Shown: positions 53,318 through 63,109, counted from the first letter of the stretch. The stretch: 64,000 nucleotides of DNA from Bacillota bacterium (GCA_023386345.1 JAEWJT010000009.1:62001-126000), one strand, 5' to 3'. The notes: generated from the letters alone by a model not told the origin. Program-made: numbers and translations.

Positions 53318-54016
53318 ATGGGAAAACGAAATTTTAAGAAAAGGACTTTTATTTTCTTACTAAGTCTAATAATATTTATCACAGGAGGTTGTAAAAGTAA
53401 AATGACAGTTAATAATGAAAAACTTGAAATTGTTCAAAAAGAGAAGTGGACAGAGGTAGGAAAGGACATATTTGTTTTCAGTAGTACATATTATCGTACT
53501 AATATGACATTGATTGTATCAGAGAAAGAAGCACTTCTAATTGATACGGGAATGTATGATACAGAATGTCAAAATGTCATGGATTTCATTAAGGAAAGAA
53601 ATGTTAAAATTAAAACAATAATTATAACTCATGACCATAATGACCACGTAGCAAATCTTGAAAAGTTTAAAACTGATGGTGTTGTTGTAATAACTCCGGA
53701 TAATGCTAAGGACAATCAAATTGTAAGCATAGGTGATAAAAATTTAAAGATAATGTTTACTGAAGGGCATTATAAGCCTCATGCTCATATAAGTATGGAG
53801 ATTGAAAATCAAAGTATTTTAATTGCAGGTGATATAATAGACAACGACTATGTAGCTTCTGCTATTGCACCTGGAGGAGATGAAAAAAAATTAGTTGAAA
53901 CTTTAAAGATTCTTCAAGACAAAAATTATCAGACAGTAATTCCGGGACATGGGGATGTTGGTGGAAATGAGTTGATTGTTCAGCATTTGGAGTATTTTAA
54001 CGAAAAAATTAAATAG
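53318..54016 (+). CDS. Metallo-beta-lactamase-fold lipoprotein hydrolase
   Basis: A 232-residue MBL-fold protein with a lipoprotein signal peptide (IIFITGGC, Cys25). The metal motif THDHNDH is near residues 108-114, with a further His in TEGHYKPHAH, AGDII giving the bridging Asp, and a late PGHGDVG. All zinc ligands of the family are present. It acts outside the membrane, which is unusual for the glyoxalase-II-like group but common for class-B-like lactamases. The substrate is unknown; calling it a lactamase would be unsafe. Confidence 0.85.
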   Translation: MGKRNFKKRTFIFLLSLIIFITGGCKSKMTVNNEKLEIVQKEKWTEVGKDIFVFSSTYYRTNMTLIVSEKEALLIDTGMYDTECQNVMDFIKERNVKIKTIIITHDHNDHVANLEKFKTDGVVVITPDNAKDNQIVSIGDKNLKIMFTEGHYKPHAHISMEIENQSILIAGDIIDNDYVASAIAPGGDEKKLVETLKILQDKNYQTVIPGHGDVGGNELIVQHLEYFNEKIK

Positions 54017-54148
54017 TTGTAATATATCCTCAATTAAAAATTTTATATATAGTGTTTTTATAAATAATAACACTCATTTAAAACTTAATTATCAAATAAT
54101 TGTTGGATAGATTGGAATCATTATAAAATAAGAGAGGGAAGTATAAAA

Positions 54149-54685
54149 ATGAAAAAAATCGCTTTACTGGTTGTAGATGTGCAACACTTTTTAATTGAAA
54201 ATCACCCGTATAATGAAAGAAATGTAATTGACAATATAAAGAGGTTGATAGAATTTGCGAGAAAGAATAATGTAGAAGTTATTTATGTTCGCCATGAAGC
54301 TGGTGTTGGCACACCTTTTGAGAGAAATACAAATGGTTGGGAAATTTATCACGAGGTTCAACCAAATGATAATGAGATTATATTTGATAAAAAGTATAAT
54401 AGTGCTTTTTTATGTACAGATCTTCATATGTATCTTAAAGATAAAAACATTGAAAACATAATATTGGTAGGACTTCAAACTGAATTATGTATTGATTCTA
54501 CTTGCAAGGGAGCTTGTGAATTAGATTACAAGGTTATTATCCCAGAAGGAACAAATACTACATTTGGAAATGTGTATATAAATGGTGAAAATCTTTATAA
54601 GCACTATAATTATAAAATATGGAATAACCGCTTTGGAAAAGTAGTTCCAATAGAAGAAGCAGAAGAAATGATGAGTAATGCTTAA
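54149..54685 (+). CDS. Isochorismatase-family cysteine hydrolase
   Basis: A 178-residue protein with the family triad: Asp near residue 9 in LLVVDVQHFL, Lys in FDKKYNSAFL (about 93) and Cys in GLQTELCIDSTCKGA (about 117). Members hydrolyse amides such as nicotinamide, or biuret and related compounds; no metal-site pattern typical of PncA is clear here. It is a single gene, with GAGGGAAG before the ATG, ended by a strong terminator. Confidence 0.88.
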   Translation: MKKIALLVVDVQHFLIENHPYNERNVIDNIKRLIEFARKNNVEVIYVRHEAGVGTPFERNTNGWEIYHEVQPNDNEIIFDKKYNSAFLCTDLHMYLKDKNIENIILVGLQTELCIDSTCKGACELDYKVIIPEGTNTTFGNVYINGENLYKHYNYKIWNNRFGKVVPIEEAEEMMSNA

Positions 54686-54689
54686 AAAT

Positions 54690-54723
54690 AACAAAGGCAC
54701 TCTGACGACCAGTGCCTTTGTTT
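54690..54723 (+). terminator. Terminator after the isochorismatase-family gene
   Basis: AACAAAGGCACT and AGTGCCTTTGTT form a perfect 12-bp stem around a 9-base loop. Confidence 0.88.
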
Positions 54724-55099
54724 ACCCCCCATAGCATATTCAGATAGAATTTCTTTAAATTCTCTCAAGAATGGTACCAACTTCCTTGAAGAATATTCTA
54801 TGTATCTATATTAGCATATAATAAAATATAATTCAACAATTAAATTGTAAAAAAATAGAAAAACATCATTTATTTTCCGACACATTTTTACACCATTCGA
54901 CATAATTCGACAAATATAATATGCTTGTCGAAAACATCTAATATTAAATAGCAAAAGACCTGCTTAACTTGCAAGTCTTTTATTTTCCAAGCTTTTATTA
55001 ACCGTATTATACAAACTATCAGATAGTTTATAATATAAATAAATTATCAGTAGATGATTAGAGCTTGACTTAAAGGATATAAATAAACTATACTGGTTA
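54724..55099. other. Gene-poor stretch with a possible gene fossil and recombination-like repeats
   Basis: On the leftward strand about 54700-54800 encodes YSSRKLVPFLREFKEILSEY-like sequence without a start, maybe the tail of a lost gene. At 54895-54931, TTCGACA occurs twice and TCGACAA (54907) pairs with TTGTCGA (54925), reminiscent of recombinase binding sites. A terminator-like hairpin, AAAAGACCTGC with GCAAGTCTTTT, is at 54953-54981. TATATTAGCATATAAT (54808) resembles the ends of palindromic copies A and B. Together these suggest the remains of a mobile element, at low confidence. Confidence 0.3.
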
Positions 55100-55129
55100 T
55101 TGAAAAATATGAAAGGAATAGGTAATTAT

Positions 55130-55900
55130 ATGAATATTAAAGCTTATTATGTATACCATAGCTGTTTTATATTGGAATTACACAGCTGCTATATGATGTT
55201 TGATTACTATAAACATTATAATTATAAAGATGGGCAAGATATAGATTTTAACAGCTTAATAGAAAATATTTTAAAGTCAGGTAAAGCATTTTATATCTTT
55301 GCCTCTCATGGTCATGGAGACCATTTTAACAAAAAAATATTTGAATTCAATTCTCCAGGAACAAGCTATATATTAAGCGATGACATAAATACGAACAAAG
55401 CTTTGAATGAAAACATACATCTGTCTAACGAGCTTATGAATAATATAAAGTTTATCGGCTCAGGGCAATCTCTTAACTTAGGAGATTTGAAAATCAAAAC
55501 TTTTTCTTCAACTGACTTAGGATTAAGCTTTATAATAGAGGTAGAGGACATAACAATATTCTATGCTGGGGATTTAAACTGGTGGGCATGGCCTGACGAC
55601 ACTGAAGAAGAAGCAAAATATATGGAGGATTTATTTAAAGAAATAGTAAATCAAATTCAAAATGCTGACAAATCAATTGACATAGCTTTCTTCCCAGTTG
55701 ATAAGAGATTAGAACAAAACTACGATATGGGTGCAAATTATTTTATAAAGAATTTAAAACCAAAATATTTTGTACCAATGCACTTTGGTGATGAATTTAA
55801 TACGACAAAAATATTTTTAGATAAATATAAGAATATTTTTCAAGAAACTAAAATATTAACAATAGAAAGCATGAATAGTATTGTGAATTTATTGCTTTAA
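55130..55900 (+). CDS. UlaG-like metallo-beta-lactamase-fold hydrolase
   Basis: A 256-residue cytosolic MBL-fold protein. It starts MNIKAYYVYHSCFILEL, the HSCF element being typical of UlaG-like members. The metal motif SHGHGDHF is near residues 59-66, AGDLNWWAW carries the bridging Asp, and PMHFGDEF gives a late His. ATG 55130 is preferred because the earlier TTG/ATG add a head without homology and GGAATAGGT lies before this ATG. The substrate is unknown. No operon partner. Confidence 0.82.
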   Translation: MNIKAYYVYHSCFILELHSCYMMFDYYKHYNYKDGQDIDFNSLIENILKSGKAFYIFASHGHGDHFNKKIFEFNSPGTSYILSDDINTNKALNENIHLSNELMNNIKFIGSGQSLNLGDLKIKTFSSTDLGLSFIIEVEDITIFYAGDLNWWAWPDDTEEEAKYMEDLFKEIVNQIQNADKSIDIAFFPVDKRLEQNYDMGANYFIKNLKPKYFVPMHFGDEFNTTKIFLDKYKNIFQETKILTIESMNSIVNLLL

Positions 55901-56047
55901 ATAATTTACTAGCTGTTTATTTTCTTCATGTGTTAAGTCATTATTTTATCGTAAAAAAGTTGTTTACAAACCAAAGATTATGATATATAATAAATCATAT
56001 ATAAAATAAGTTATATAAATATTATATTATAATAATTTGGAGGGTTT

Positions 56048-57466
56048 ATGAAAAAATATCAAAAAATACGCTCAATATTAGCACTTATTTTACTAATGAT
56101 TTTAATTCTGTCTTCATGCAATAATGAAAATCAAGAGTCTAAATTTAAACAAGAATCTATATCAAACTATGCAAATATAGACAATATTGATGAAGAAAAT
56201 TTGCTTTCAATAGTTAAAGAATTAAGCTCTGAAAAGTACAAAGGCAGACTTACAGGTACAAAAGAAAACAAAATGGCATCACAATATATAGCAGATAAAT
56301 TTAAGGAAATAGGACTTGAAAGTCCTGAAAATCTTAATAATTATATGCAGGACTATACAACTCAGGTGTTGATAATTGAGGAAGAGCCGGTTATGCAGAT
56401 TGAGGATAAGGATGGGAATGTAGTAAAAAGTTTTAAATATCAGGAAAACTTTTTGTTTTGGGCACTTTCTAGTTCCTCAAGTATAGATATCAGGGCTTCA
56501 CTTCATAAGGTAGATAATTTTGATGATATTTCTAAATCATCATCCATCTTAAAAGATAAGATAATTTTACTTCCTAAAGATGATGTTAATAATCAACTCA
56601 CATTAAGTCAAAAAATTGACTTGATTAAAAATGCTGGCTCCTTAGCAGGAATTGCAGAGCTTGACATTAAAAGCGAGGAAAGAGAATACTCGAGTTTAAT
56701 TGCTATTCCAATGAGAGGAAAATGGATGGCAGGACAGTATAATCCTTATTTAATAATTGATAATGATACCTATAAAGAGTTAAATGATGCTGATAGTAAG
56801 GATTTGATACTTCACATAAAGTGTAATTTTTCGGCAAAATTCAATGAGAAAGTTTCTAATGTTATAGGAGTAATTCCTGGTTCTGATGAAAAGCTAAAGG
56901 ACGAATATATCATAATAGGAGCGCATTTTGACCATGTTGGCGACAATAAAAACGGGACATATAATCCGGGAACTCTTGATAATGCTTCTGGGATATCAGG
57001 ACTTCTTGAAATAGCAAGAGTTATTAAAAATAGTAAAACTCCTCCAAAGAAAACTATAATATTTACAGCTTTTAATGGTGAAGAAGGAGGACTTAGCGGC
57101 TCTTTGCATTATGCAGATAATCCTGTTTATCCATTGGATAAAGCAGTAATGATAAATATGGACATGATAGGCTGTTCAGCTGATATACCTATTAGCATTG
57201 CGACAGATGAATCAGGCACCAATAAATTGCAAATGGATTTAGTAAATTATGCAGAAGATTTAAATATTGAATATAAAACAAGTGTTATTGCTAGAAGCGA
57301 CCATCATAGCTTTTCTCAAAAAGGGGTAGAAGCTATCTGCTTAATAAATGAAGATTGGTTGAATGGATATCACAGTCCTTATGATACACTTGAGGATGTA
57401 GATTTCAAAGAAATGAAGCAAGTTGTATGGCTTGTTTTGCATTATATAGATAATCATGGCTTTTAA
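56048..57466 (+). CDS. M28-family zinc aminopeptidase lipoprotein
   Basis: A 472-residue exported peptidase with a lipoprotein signal (LILSSC, Cys24). The catalytic domain carries the two-zinc ligands of M28: His and Asp in GAHFDHVG and GTLDNASG, the catalytic Glu pair in FNGEEGGLSGS, Asp in NMDMIGCS and His in RSDHHSFSQKG. A PA-type insert is likely at about 120-260. It probably trims peptides at the cell surface, in line with the peptide importer earlier in the window. GGAGG precedes the ATG. Confidence 0.9.
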   Translation: MKKYQKIRSILALILLMILILSSCNNENQESKFKQESISNYANIDNIDEENLLSIVKELSSEKYKGRLTGTKENKMASQYIADKFKEIGLESPENLNNYMQDYTTQVLIIEEEPVMQIEDKDGNVVKSFKYQENFLFWALSSSSSIDIRASLHKVDNFDDISKSSSILKDKIILLPKDDVNNQLTLSQKIDLIKNAGSLAGIAELDIKSEEREYSSLIAIPMRGKWMAGQYNPYLIIDNDTYKELNDADSKDLILHIKCNFSAKFNEKVSNVIGVIPGSDEKLKDEYIIIGAHFDHVGDNKNGTYNPGTLDNASGISGLLEIARVIKNSKTPPKKTIIFTAFNGEEGGLSGSLHYADNPVYPLDKAVMINMDMIGCSADIPISIATDESGTNKLQMDLVNYAEDLNIEYKTSVIARSDHHSFSQKGVEAICLINEDWLNGYHSPYDTLEDVDFKEMKQVVWLVLHYIDNHGF

Positions 57467-57552
57467 TAGTAGCAAAACTACTTGAGAGCAAAAGTTAAGG
57501 TAATTTAAGATATTAAATATTTATGTAAAGAATTTTATCTTATTTAATAAAG

Positions 57553-57597
57553 TAGGCAGATTTATTAAAATGTTTTTAATAAGTTTGTCTATTTTTA
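57553..57597 (+). terminator. Terminator between the M28 peptidase gene and polA
   Basis: TAGGCAGATTTATTAAAA pairs with TTTTAATAAGTTTGTCTA through two G-T type pairs, followed by TTTTT. Confidence 0.7.
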
Positions 57598-57715
57598 ATT
57601 AAACAAAATTATTTTAATAAATTCAAATAATTTTTTAATAAACCTTGACTTTTTCTAAAAATTTGATAAGGTATTAATAGTAAAAATTCATTATAAAAGG
57701 AGTGAGTGGGTTATT

Positions 57716-60523
57716 ATGAACGATAAAATAATGATAATTGACGGTAATAGTATATTGTTTAGAGCTTTTTATGCTATGCCACCTTTAAAAACGAAAAAAG
57801 GTCAATATACAAATGCCGTATACGGATTTTTAAGTATGATGTATAAGCTATTAGACGATTATTCTCCAGAATATGTATGTGTTGCTTTTGATCCGAAAAA
57901 ACCAACATTTAGACATGAGCAATACAGTGAATATAAGGCAGGACGTGCCAAAGCTCCTGATGAACTTGTTCAGCAATTTGATCTAATTAGAACAGTTTTA
58001 AATACTCATAACATTAAATGTATTGAAATAGAGGGTTTCGAGGCAGATGATGTTGCAGGTACTATGTCAAAGCTGTCAGTTCAAAATGGAATAGATGTTT
58101 ATTTGGTAACAAGTGATAAGGACTATCTTCAATTGGTAGATGACAAGGTTAAAGTTATTTTGACTAAAAAAGGTGCGACTAATACAAAAGAGATGGATAG
58201 AGATGCTATATTTGAGGATTATGAAATAACTCCGGAGGAATTTGTTGATTTAAAGGCACTAATGGGTGACCAGTCTGATAATATACCGGGAGTTTCAGGT
58301 GTTGGAGAAAAAACAGCGATAAAGCTTATTAAAGAATACCATAATTTGGATAATTTGTACTCAAATATAGATAATATAACAGGAAAATTAAAGGAAAAAC
58401 TTGAAACTGACAAAATGCAGGCATATATGAGTAAAACTTTAGCACAGATTGTTACTGATATACCTGTTGAGATAAATTTTGATGAATACAAGTATAGAGA
58501 GGCAGATAGCACAAAGCTAAGCAAGCTATATGATGATCTTGAATTTAGAAATTTCAAGAAAAGAATAAAGGTTGAAAATGTTACAGATGACAACAAAGAA
58601 ATCAAAACAGAAGAAGCTTTAAATGCTCAGTTTTCAATTTTTGATATACAGCAAGAAACAGAAGATAAAAAAACTGTGGAAAATTCTGATAGTTTAAAAA
58701 ACTCAGAAAATGGATTAAAAGTATCCAGTACAGATAATTTTCAAATAAACTATATTGATGATACAAACTTTGATTATATTAACGAAATAAAAGTTCAAGC
58801 TATAGAAAGTAAAAAACTTGCGTTGAAAATTCTCTTAGATGGAGATAGGGCATTGTATTCAAATGCTGTAGCAATTGCTTTGTCATCAGGAGATAAAAAA
58901 ATTCATTATATAGATATAAATGAAAACAATGAGAAAAAAGTTTTTGAAGCTTTAAGAGATATATTTGAAGATAAAAATATTAAGAAAATCGGGCATGATT
59001 TAAAATCAGACATAATATATCTTTTAAAAAATGATATATCGCTTAAAGGCATAAATTTTGACAGTGAGATAGCAAAATATATCTTAAATCCATCTGACAG
59101 TTCATATAAAATTGATAGACTATCCTATGAATTTTTAAACATTGACATACCTTCAAATTCTGATTATCTTGGAACTGGAAAATCAAGTCTTAGCTTTAAA
59201 GACTTAAATATTGAGAAAAGAAAGCAATATTTATATAATTATATCTATACTGTTATAAATATAGAAGACATAATGATTAAAGAAATTGAAAAGCTCAATA
59301 TGCACGATTTATTTTATAATATTGAGATACCTTTGATTGAAGTGCTTGCATACATGGAATTCGTAGGGTTTAAGCTTGATTTGAATGTTTTAGATGAGCT
59401 AGGAGATAAGTTTAATAAAAAGCTTAAACTTCTTGAAGAAGTAATATACGAATTTTCAGGCGAAAGATTTAATATAAATTCTCCAAAGCAATTAGGAGTT
59501 ATATTATTTGAAAAATTGAATCTGACAGCAGCTAAGAAAACTAAAACTGGATATTCAACTGATATAGAAGTGCTTGAAAAGCTTAAAACTGAGCATCCTG
59601 TTATCAATAAAATAATAGAGTACAGACAGCTTGCTAAGCTTAATTCAACATATATAGACGGGCTTAAGGCAGTAGTAAACACCAACAACAATAGAGTACA
59701 TTCGATACTAAATCAAACAATTGCTGCAACTGGCAGAATTAGTAGTACAGAGCCTAACTTACAAAATATTCCTGTTAGAACAGATGAGGGCAGAGAGATA
59801 AGAAAAGCTTTCATAGCTGAAAATGACTATATTTTAGTTGATGCCGACTACTCACAAATAGAGCTTAGAGTTCTTGCAGAGCTATCAAATGAGGAAAGAT
59901 TGATAGATGCCTTTAAAAATCATGAGGATATACACACTAAGACTGCTTCAGAGGTATTTAAGGTGAAATTAGAGGAAGTTACACCAATCATGAGAAGCAG
60001 AGCAAAGGCTGTAAATTTTGGTATAATATATGGTATCAGCGATTTTGGTTTGGGCAGGGATTTGGATATATCAAGGAAAGAAGCAAAGGAGTATATCGAA
60101 AATTATCTAGGTTTTTATAAAAATATCGACAGCTATATGAAAAACATTGTAATTCAAGGTAAAAAAGATTCATATGTAGAAACATATTTTGGCAGAAGAA
60201 GATATATACCAGAACTTGAATCAAGAAATTTCAATATAAGGTCCTTTGGTGAAAGAATAGCACTTAATACTCCTGTACAGGGAACAGCAGCAGATATAAT
60301 TAAAATTGCAATGATTAGAGTATATAATTCACTCAAGGAAAACAACATGAAATCAAGACTTTTACTTCAAGTCCACGATGAGCTTATAGTTGAAGCGCAT
60401 AAGGATGAAGTAGATAAGGTAAAAGAAATATTGAAAAATGAAATGGAAAATGCAGTACAAGGCTTTAGAGTTCATCTTGATGCAGATATCAATGTTGGAG
60501 ATAATTGGTATGAATCTAAATGA
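57716..60523 (+). CDS. polA: DNA polymerase I
   Basis: A 935-residue polymerase. The 5' nuclease domain is at the front (IIDGNSILFRAFYAMPP, ADDVAGTM, GDQSDNIPGVSGVGEKTA). A middle domain resembles the 3'-5' proofreading fold, but the first catalytic motif DTE is missing (LALKILLDGDRALYS there) while HDLKSD remains, so proofreading is probably lost as in Bacillus-type Pol I. The polymerase domain has motif A DADYSQIELRVLAEL, motif B RSRAKAVNFGIIYG and motif C VHDELI. An acidic low-complexity linker is at about 295-345. The 3' end overlaps coaE by 14 bases. GGAG precedes the ATG. Confidence 0.97.
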   Translation: MNDKIMIIDGNSILFRAFYAMPPLKTKKGQYTNAVYGFLSMMYKLLDDYSPEYVCVAFDPKKPTFRHEQYSEYKAGRAKAPDELVQQFDLIRTVLNTHNIKCIEIEGFEADDVAGTMSKLSVQNGIDVYLVTSDKDYLQLVDDKVKVILTKKGATNTKEMDRDAIFEDYEITPEEFVDLKALMGDQSDNIPGVSGVGEKTAIKLIKEYHNLDNLYSNIDNITGKLKEKLETDKMQAYMSKTLAQIVTDIPVEINFDEYKYREADSTKLSKLYDDLEFRNFKKRIKVENVTDDNKEIKTEEALNAQFSIFDIQQETEDKKTVENSDSLKNSENGLKVSSTDNFQINYIDDTNFDYINEIKVQAIESKKLALKILLDGDRALYSNAVAIALSSGDKKIHYIDINENNEKKVFEALRDIFEDKNIKKIGHDLKSDIIYLLKNDISLKGINFDSEIAKYILNPSDSSYKIDRLSYEFLNIDIPSNSDYLGTGKSSLSFKDLNIEKRKQYLYNYIYTVINIEDIMIKEIEKLNMHDLFYNIEIPLIEVLAYMEFVGFKLDLNVLDELGDKFNKKLKLLEEVIYEFSGERFNINSPKQLGVILFEKLNLTAAKKTKTGYSTDIEVLEKLKTEHPVINKIIEYRQLAKLNSTYIDGLKAVVNTNNNRVHSILNQTIAATGRISSTEPNLQNIPVRTDEGREIRKAFIAENDYILVDADYSQIELRVLAELSNEERLIDAFKNHEDIHTKTASEVFKVKLEEVTPIMRSRAKAVNFGIIYGISDFGLGRDLDISRKEAKEYIENYLGFYKNIDSYMKNIVIQGKKDSYVETYFGRRRYIPELESRNFNIRSFGERIALNTPVQGTAADIIKIAMIRVYNSLKENNMKSRLLLQVHDELIVEAHKDEVDKVKEILKNEMENAVQGFRVHLDADINVGDNWYESK

Positions 60524-61211
60524 TGACGAAAGAACATGTGGTGACAGCGTCGAAAAAAGAGGCAAAACAGTTGCTATGAATACTAATGTTAAACCATATG
60601 TAGTTATTGTAACAGGAGGAATTGCTACTGGAAAGTCAGAAGCGTCAAAATATTTACGAGAGCTTGGATATACTGTTTTAGATTCTGACAAGATTGTTCA
60701 TGATGGGTATAAAAAAGACACTGAATTGTATAAATACTTAGTTGAGATATTTTCACATGATATATTAGATGAGAAGCAAAATATTGATAGACAAGAACTA
60801 GGAAAAATAGTTTTTGCTGATGATGAAAAGTTAAAGCAATTAAACAATCTAGTTCATAAATATGTTAGAAATGTATTGATTGATGGTATCAATAAGTGTA
60901 GCGATGAAATTATATTTTTAGATATTCCGTTGTTTTTTGAAGGAAAAATGTCTTTAGAGAACGCGGGCTTAAGATATGATGAAACATGGCTTGTATACGT
61001 AAGCGAGGAAACACAGAAAAACCGATTAAAACAAAGAGCAATAGTAGAAAATAAAGATGTTGAGCAAGCTCTTAGCATCATAAAAAAGCAAATGCCAATA
61101 GATGAGAAAAAGCTATTAGCAGATAAAGTTATAAACAACGAAGGCTCTATCGAAGATTTGAGAGTAGAAATAAATTTTTTATTAAAAAATTCATTGTATT
61201 TAAAACATTAA
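60510..61211 (+). CDS. coaE: Dephospho-CoA kinase
   Basis: A 233-residue P-loop kinase that makes CoA from dephospho-CoA and ATP. The P-loop is GGIATGKS, then LDSDKIVHDGY, DIPLFFEGK, and a LID with RLKQRAIV. ATG 60510 overlaps the polA end by 14 bases and has GGAG nine bases upstream. ATG 60576 would give the usual family N-terminus but lacks a well-placed ribosome site, so the protein may carry a 22-residue extra head. The polA-coaE order is common in Firmicutes. Confidence 0.93.
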   Translation: MNLNDDERTCGDSVEKRGKTVAMNTNVKPYVVIVTGGIATGKSEASKYLRELGYTVLDSDKIVHDGYKKDTELYKYLVEIFSHDILDEKQNIDRQELGKIVFADDEKLKQLNNLVHKYVRNVLIDGINKCSDEIIFLDIPLFFEGKMSLENAGLRYDETWLVYVSEETQKNRLKQRAIVENKDVEQALSIIKKQMPIDEKKLLADKVINNEGSIEDLRVEINFLLKNSLYLKH

Positions 61212-61239
61212 CTATAATTGAATAATAACATATAATAAG

Positions 61240-61268
61240 ATATCCTTAAAATTATAAGGATATTTTTA
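61240..61268 (+). terminator. Terminator of polA-coaE
   Basis: ATATCCTT pairs with AAGGATAT across an 8-base AT loop and is followed by TTTTTATTAT. Confidence 0.75.
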
Positions 61269-61328
61269 TTATATTTAGCTGTCTTTTAAAATAAAAATAA
61301 AATTCAAGAAAGGAATGTGAATTAATAT

Positions 61329-61910
61329 ATGCGATCATTAAAAGGTTCTACAACAGCAGAAAATTTATTGACTGCCTTTAGAGATAAGACATTTGACCAT
61401 TTAAGATACACAAATTTTGCAAATGTCGCAACAGAAGAAAGATACATACAAATTAACAAATTATTCAATCAGATGGCAAAGGCTGTTAATGAGCATGCTA
61501 AAGTAATGGCAAGATTTTTACTGTGCAGTGGATATAAGTCAGAAGAAATTTGCAGTTTATTGCAAAGACCTATATATGTGAGTAACACTATAGCAAATCT
61601 TGAAACAGCGGCACAAAACGAAATCAATAATGCAACTATAATCTATCCGGCATATTCCAAGATAGCATTTGATGAAAGATATATGGAGGTATCTGTATTA
61701 TTAAGCATGATTGTAAGAGCAGATGACAATTTTGGGAGGATATGTTCTAATGATGCGATGATGATAACAAACGGAACATTTTTCACAAAAGAAGAACCCA
61801 AAAAGTGGATATGTAACAGATGCGGTTTCATATACAACGGATATACAGCTCCGGATCTTTGCCCACTATGCAATATGCCCCAAGGCTATTATCAAGTTCA
61901 GTGTGAGTAG
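61329..61910 (+). CDS. Rubrerythrin-like protein with degenerate diiron site and intact rubredoxin domain
   Basis: A 193-residue protein that aligns with rubrerythrin (start RSLKGSTTAENLLTAF, later NEHAKVMARFLL). The C-terminal rubredoxin domain keeps both CxxC pairs: WICNRCGFIYNG and LCPLCNMPQGYY. The diiron ligands are mostly lost: the usual GESQAR Glu is Lys in FRDKTFDHLRY, the Glu three before the HAK His is Val, and the final EKRHE region reads ADDNFGRI. A peroxidase role is thus unlikely; electron transfer by the rubredoxin part or a structural role is more likely. GAAAGGA lies before the ATG. Confidence 0.82.
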   Translation: MRSLKGSTTAENLLTAFRDKTFDHLRYTNFANVATEERYIQINKLFNQMAKAVNEHAKVMARFLLCSGYKSEEICSLLQRPIYVSNTIANLETAAQNEINNATIIYPAYSKIAFDERYMEVSVLLSMIVRADDNFGRICSNDAMMITNGTFFTKEEPKKWICNRCGFIYNGYTAPDLCPLCNMPQGYYQVQCE

Positions 61911-61949
61911 TAATGGACAACAAAAAAGCTACCTAAAGGTTAAATAAAA

Positions 61950-61977
61950 CAGCCAAATGCGATTGAGCATTTGGCTG
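61950..61977. terminator. Bidirectional terminator
   Basis: CAGCCAAATGC and GCATTTGGCTG form a perfect 11-bp stem around GATTGA, between two convergent genes. Confidence 0.88.
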
Positions 61978-61997
61978 AAATTATTTTAAAGCTATTA

Positions 61998-62591
61998 TTA
62001 ATTATTATTATTAAATATAGACCCAATAGTTTCTATTATACTTCCTATATCAAGATTAGAATTTGCATTGTTTTGTGAAGAATTTTCAGTATTAGTTGTA
62101 GAATTGTTATTAGACATATTGCCCATTAAATTCGATAGGATTTGGTCAATACCACCGTTTTTAATGCTGTTATTAATAAAGCTTCCTGCAACTGAAGCTA
62201 TTATTTTGCCAATAGCCTGCGAAATCATTGGTTGTGCTAATATTTTTGATATAGGTATGTTTCCGTTAGAAACAAGGGTAGTTACCTTTTCCATTAGTGG
62301 CTTGTCACCAAGCGATTGGATTGGAGCGTAATTTTGAGCTTTATTTAGAAAGCTGTACATTCCTACGATACTGCTGATTTTTTCTACAATTGGTAGATAG
62401 GTATTTATTTTTGTTACTGTTTGAGCAGAGGCTAAAGGAGCAAAACCTCTTACAATTCCAAGTATGTTTTCCAATTGCTGAGGATTGGATATTATACCCG
62501 TTATAAAATTTGTTGCGATACCAGTTATGTCATTAAAATTTTTGTTTCCAAATATGTATTTAGCACCCATTATAACTAATAACCATGTCAC
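61998..62591 (-). CDS. Hypothetical hydrophobic protein with Asn-rich tail
   Basis: A 197-residue protein of unknown function. It has a hydrophobic N-terminus (TWLLVIMGAKYIFG), an Ile/Ala/Gly-rich helical body and a low-complexity tail of Asn, Ser and Thr (about 157-197). It starts with GTG after a GGTGG ribosome site. No enzyme motif is seen. Divergent from the 97-residue gene; both could share one regulatory region. Confidence 0.6.
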   Translation of the reverse strand: MTWLLVIMGAKYIFGNKNFNDITGIATNFITGIISNPQQLENILGIVRGFAPLASAQTVTKINTYLPIVEKISSIVGMYSFLNKAQNYAPIQSLGDKPLMEKVTTLVSNGNIPISKILAQPMISQAIGKIIASVAGSFINNSIKNGGIDQILSNLMGNMSNNNSTTNTENSSQNNANSNLDIGSIIETIGSIFNNNN

Positions 62592-62789
62592 AGAAATAAT
62601 ACCACCCTCTTACACATCTAATTTAATAATTGCTAGTACACACAATCCTTAGCATTATATATATTTTATGTAGTTTTATTGAAAGGGTTCATAAATTTAT
62701 TAAAAAATTTACATATAAACAAATAAGTAATATCTGAATATAATATTCATAAAATAAAATATGGTTGCATTTAATAAAAGGAGGTTGTT

Positions 62790-63083
62790 ATGTCAAATAA
62801 TATATTTAAAAGCTTTGATAAGGAAAATTCTGAAAATGTGACAAATGATAATCCTATACAGGGACTTTCAAAAAATACGGAATTTGAGAAATTTAAAGAG
62901 AAATTCAAGGATAAGTCTGATGATGAAATTTTAAGGGAAGCTAAGGATTATAGCGATAAATTAAAATCACAGCTTGGAGAAGCAGAATATAACAAAAAAT
63001 TGCAAGAATTAAAAAAATTCGAGATGTTTCTAAACAAAGATCAAAAACAAAAATTAAATGATTTTTTAAGTAAAATAAAATAA
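62790..63083 (+). CDS. Small charged helical protein, unknown function
   Basis: A 97-residue, highly charged, probably all-helical protein with no signal peptide or membrane segment. Its core, FKDKSDDEILREAKDYSDKLKSQLGEAEY and KKFEMFLNKDQKQKLNDFL given here as FKDKSDDEIL and KKFEMFLNKDQK, feels like a conserved clostridial family, but I cannot name it. AGGAGG precedes the ATG. A strong terminator follows. Confidence 0.65.
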   Translation: MSNNIFKSFDKENSENVTNDNPIQGLSKNTEFEKFKEKFKDKSDDEILREAKDYSDKLKSQLGEAEYNKKLQELKKFEMFLNKDQKQKLNDFLSKIK

Positions 63084-63109
63084 CAAATTAAAAAATATTA
63101 AAAACAAAT

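Noticed and set aside
53318..54016. Beta-lactamase resistance gene
   Set aside because: The MBL fold and lipobox are clear, but nothing marks lactam specificity; most such proteins have other substrates.
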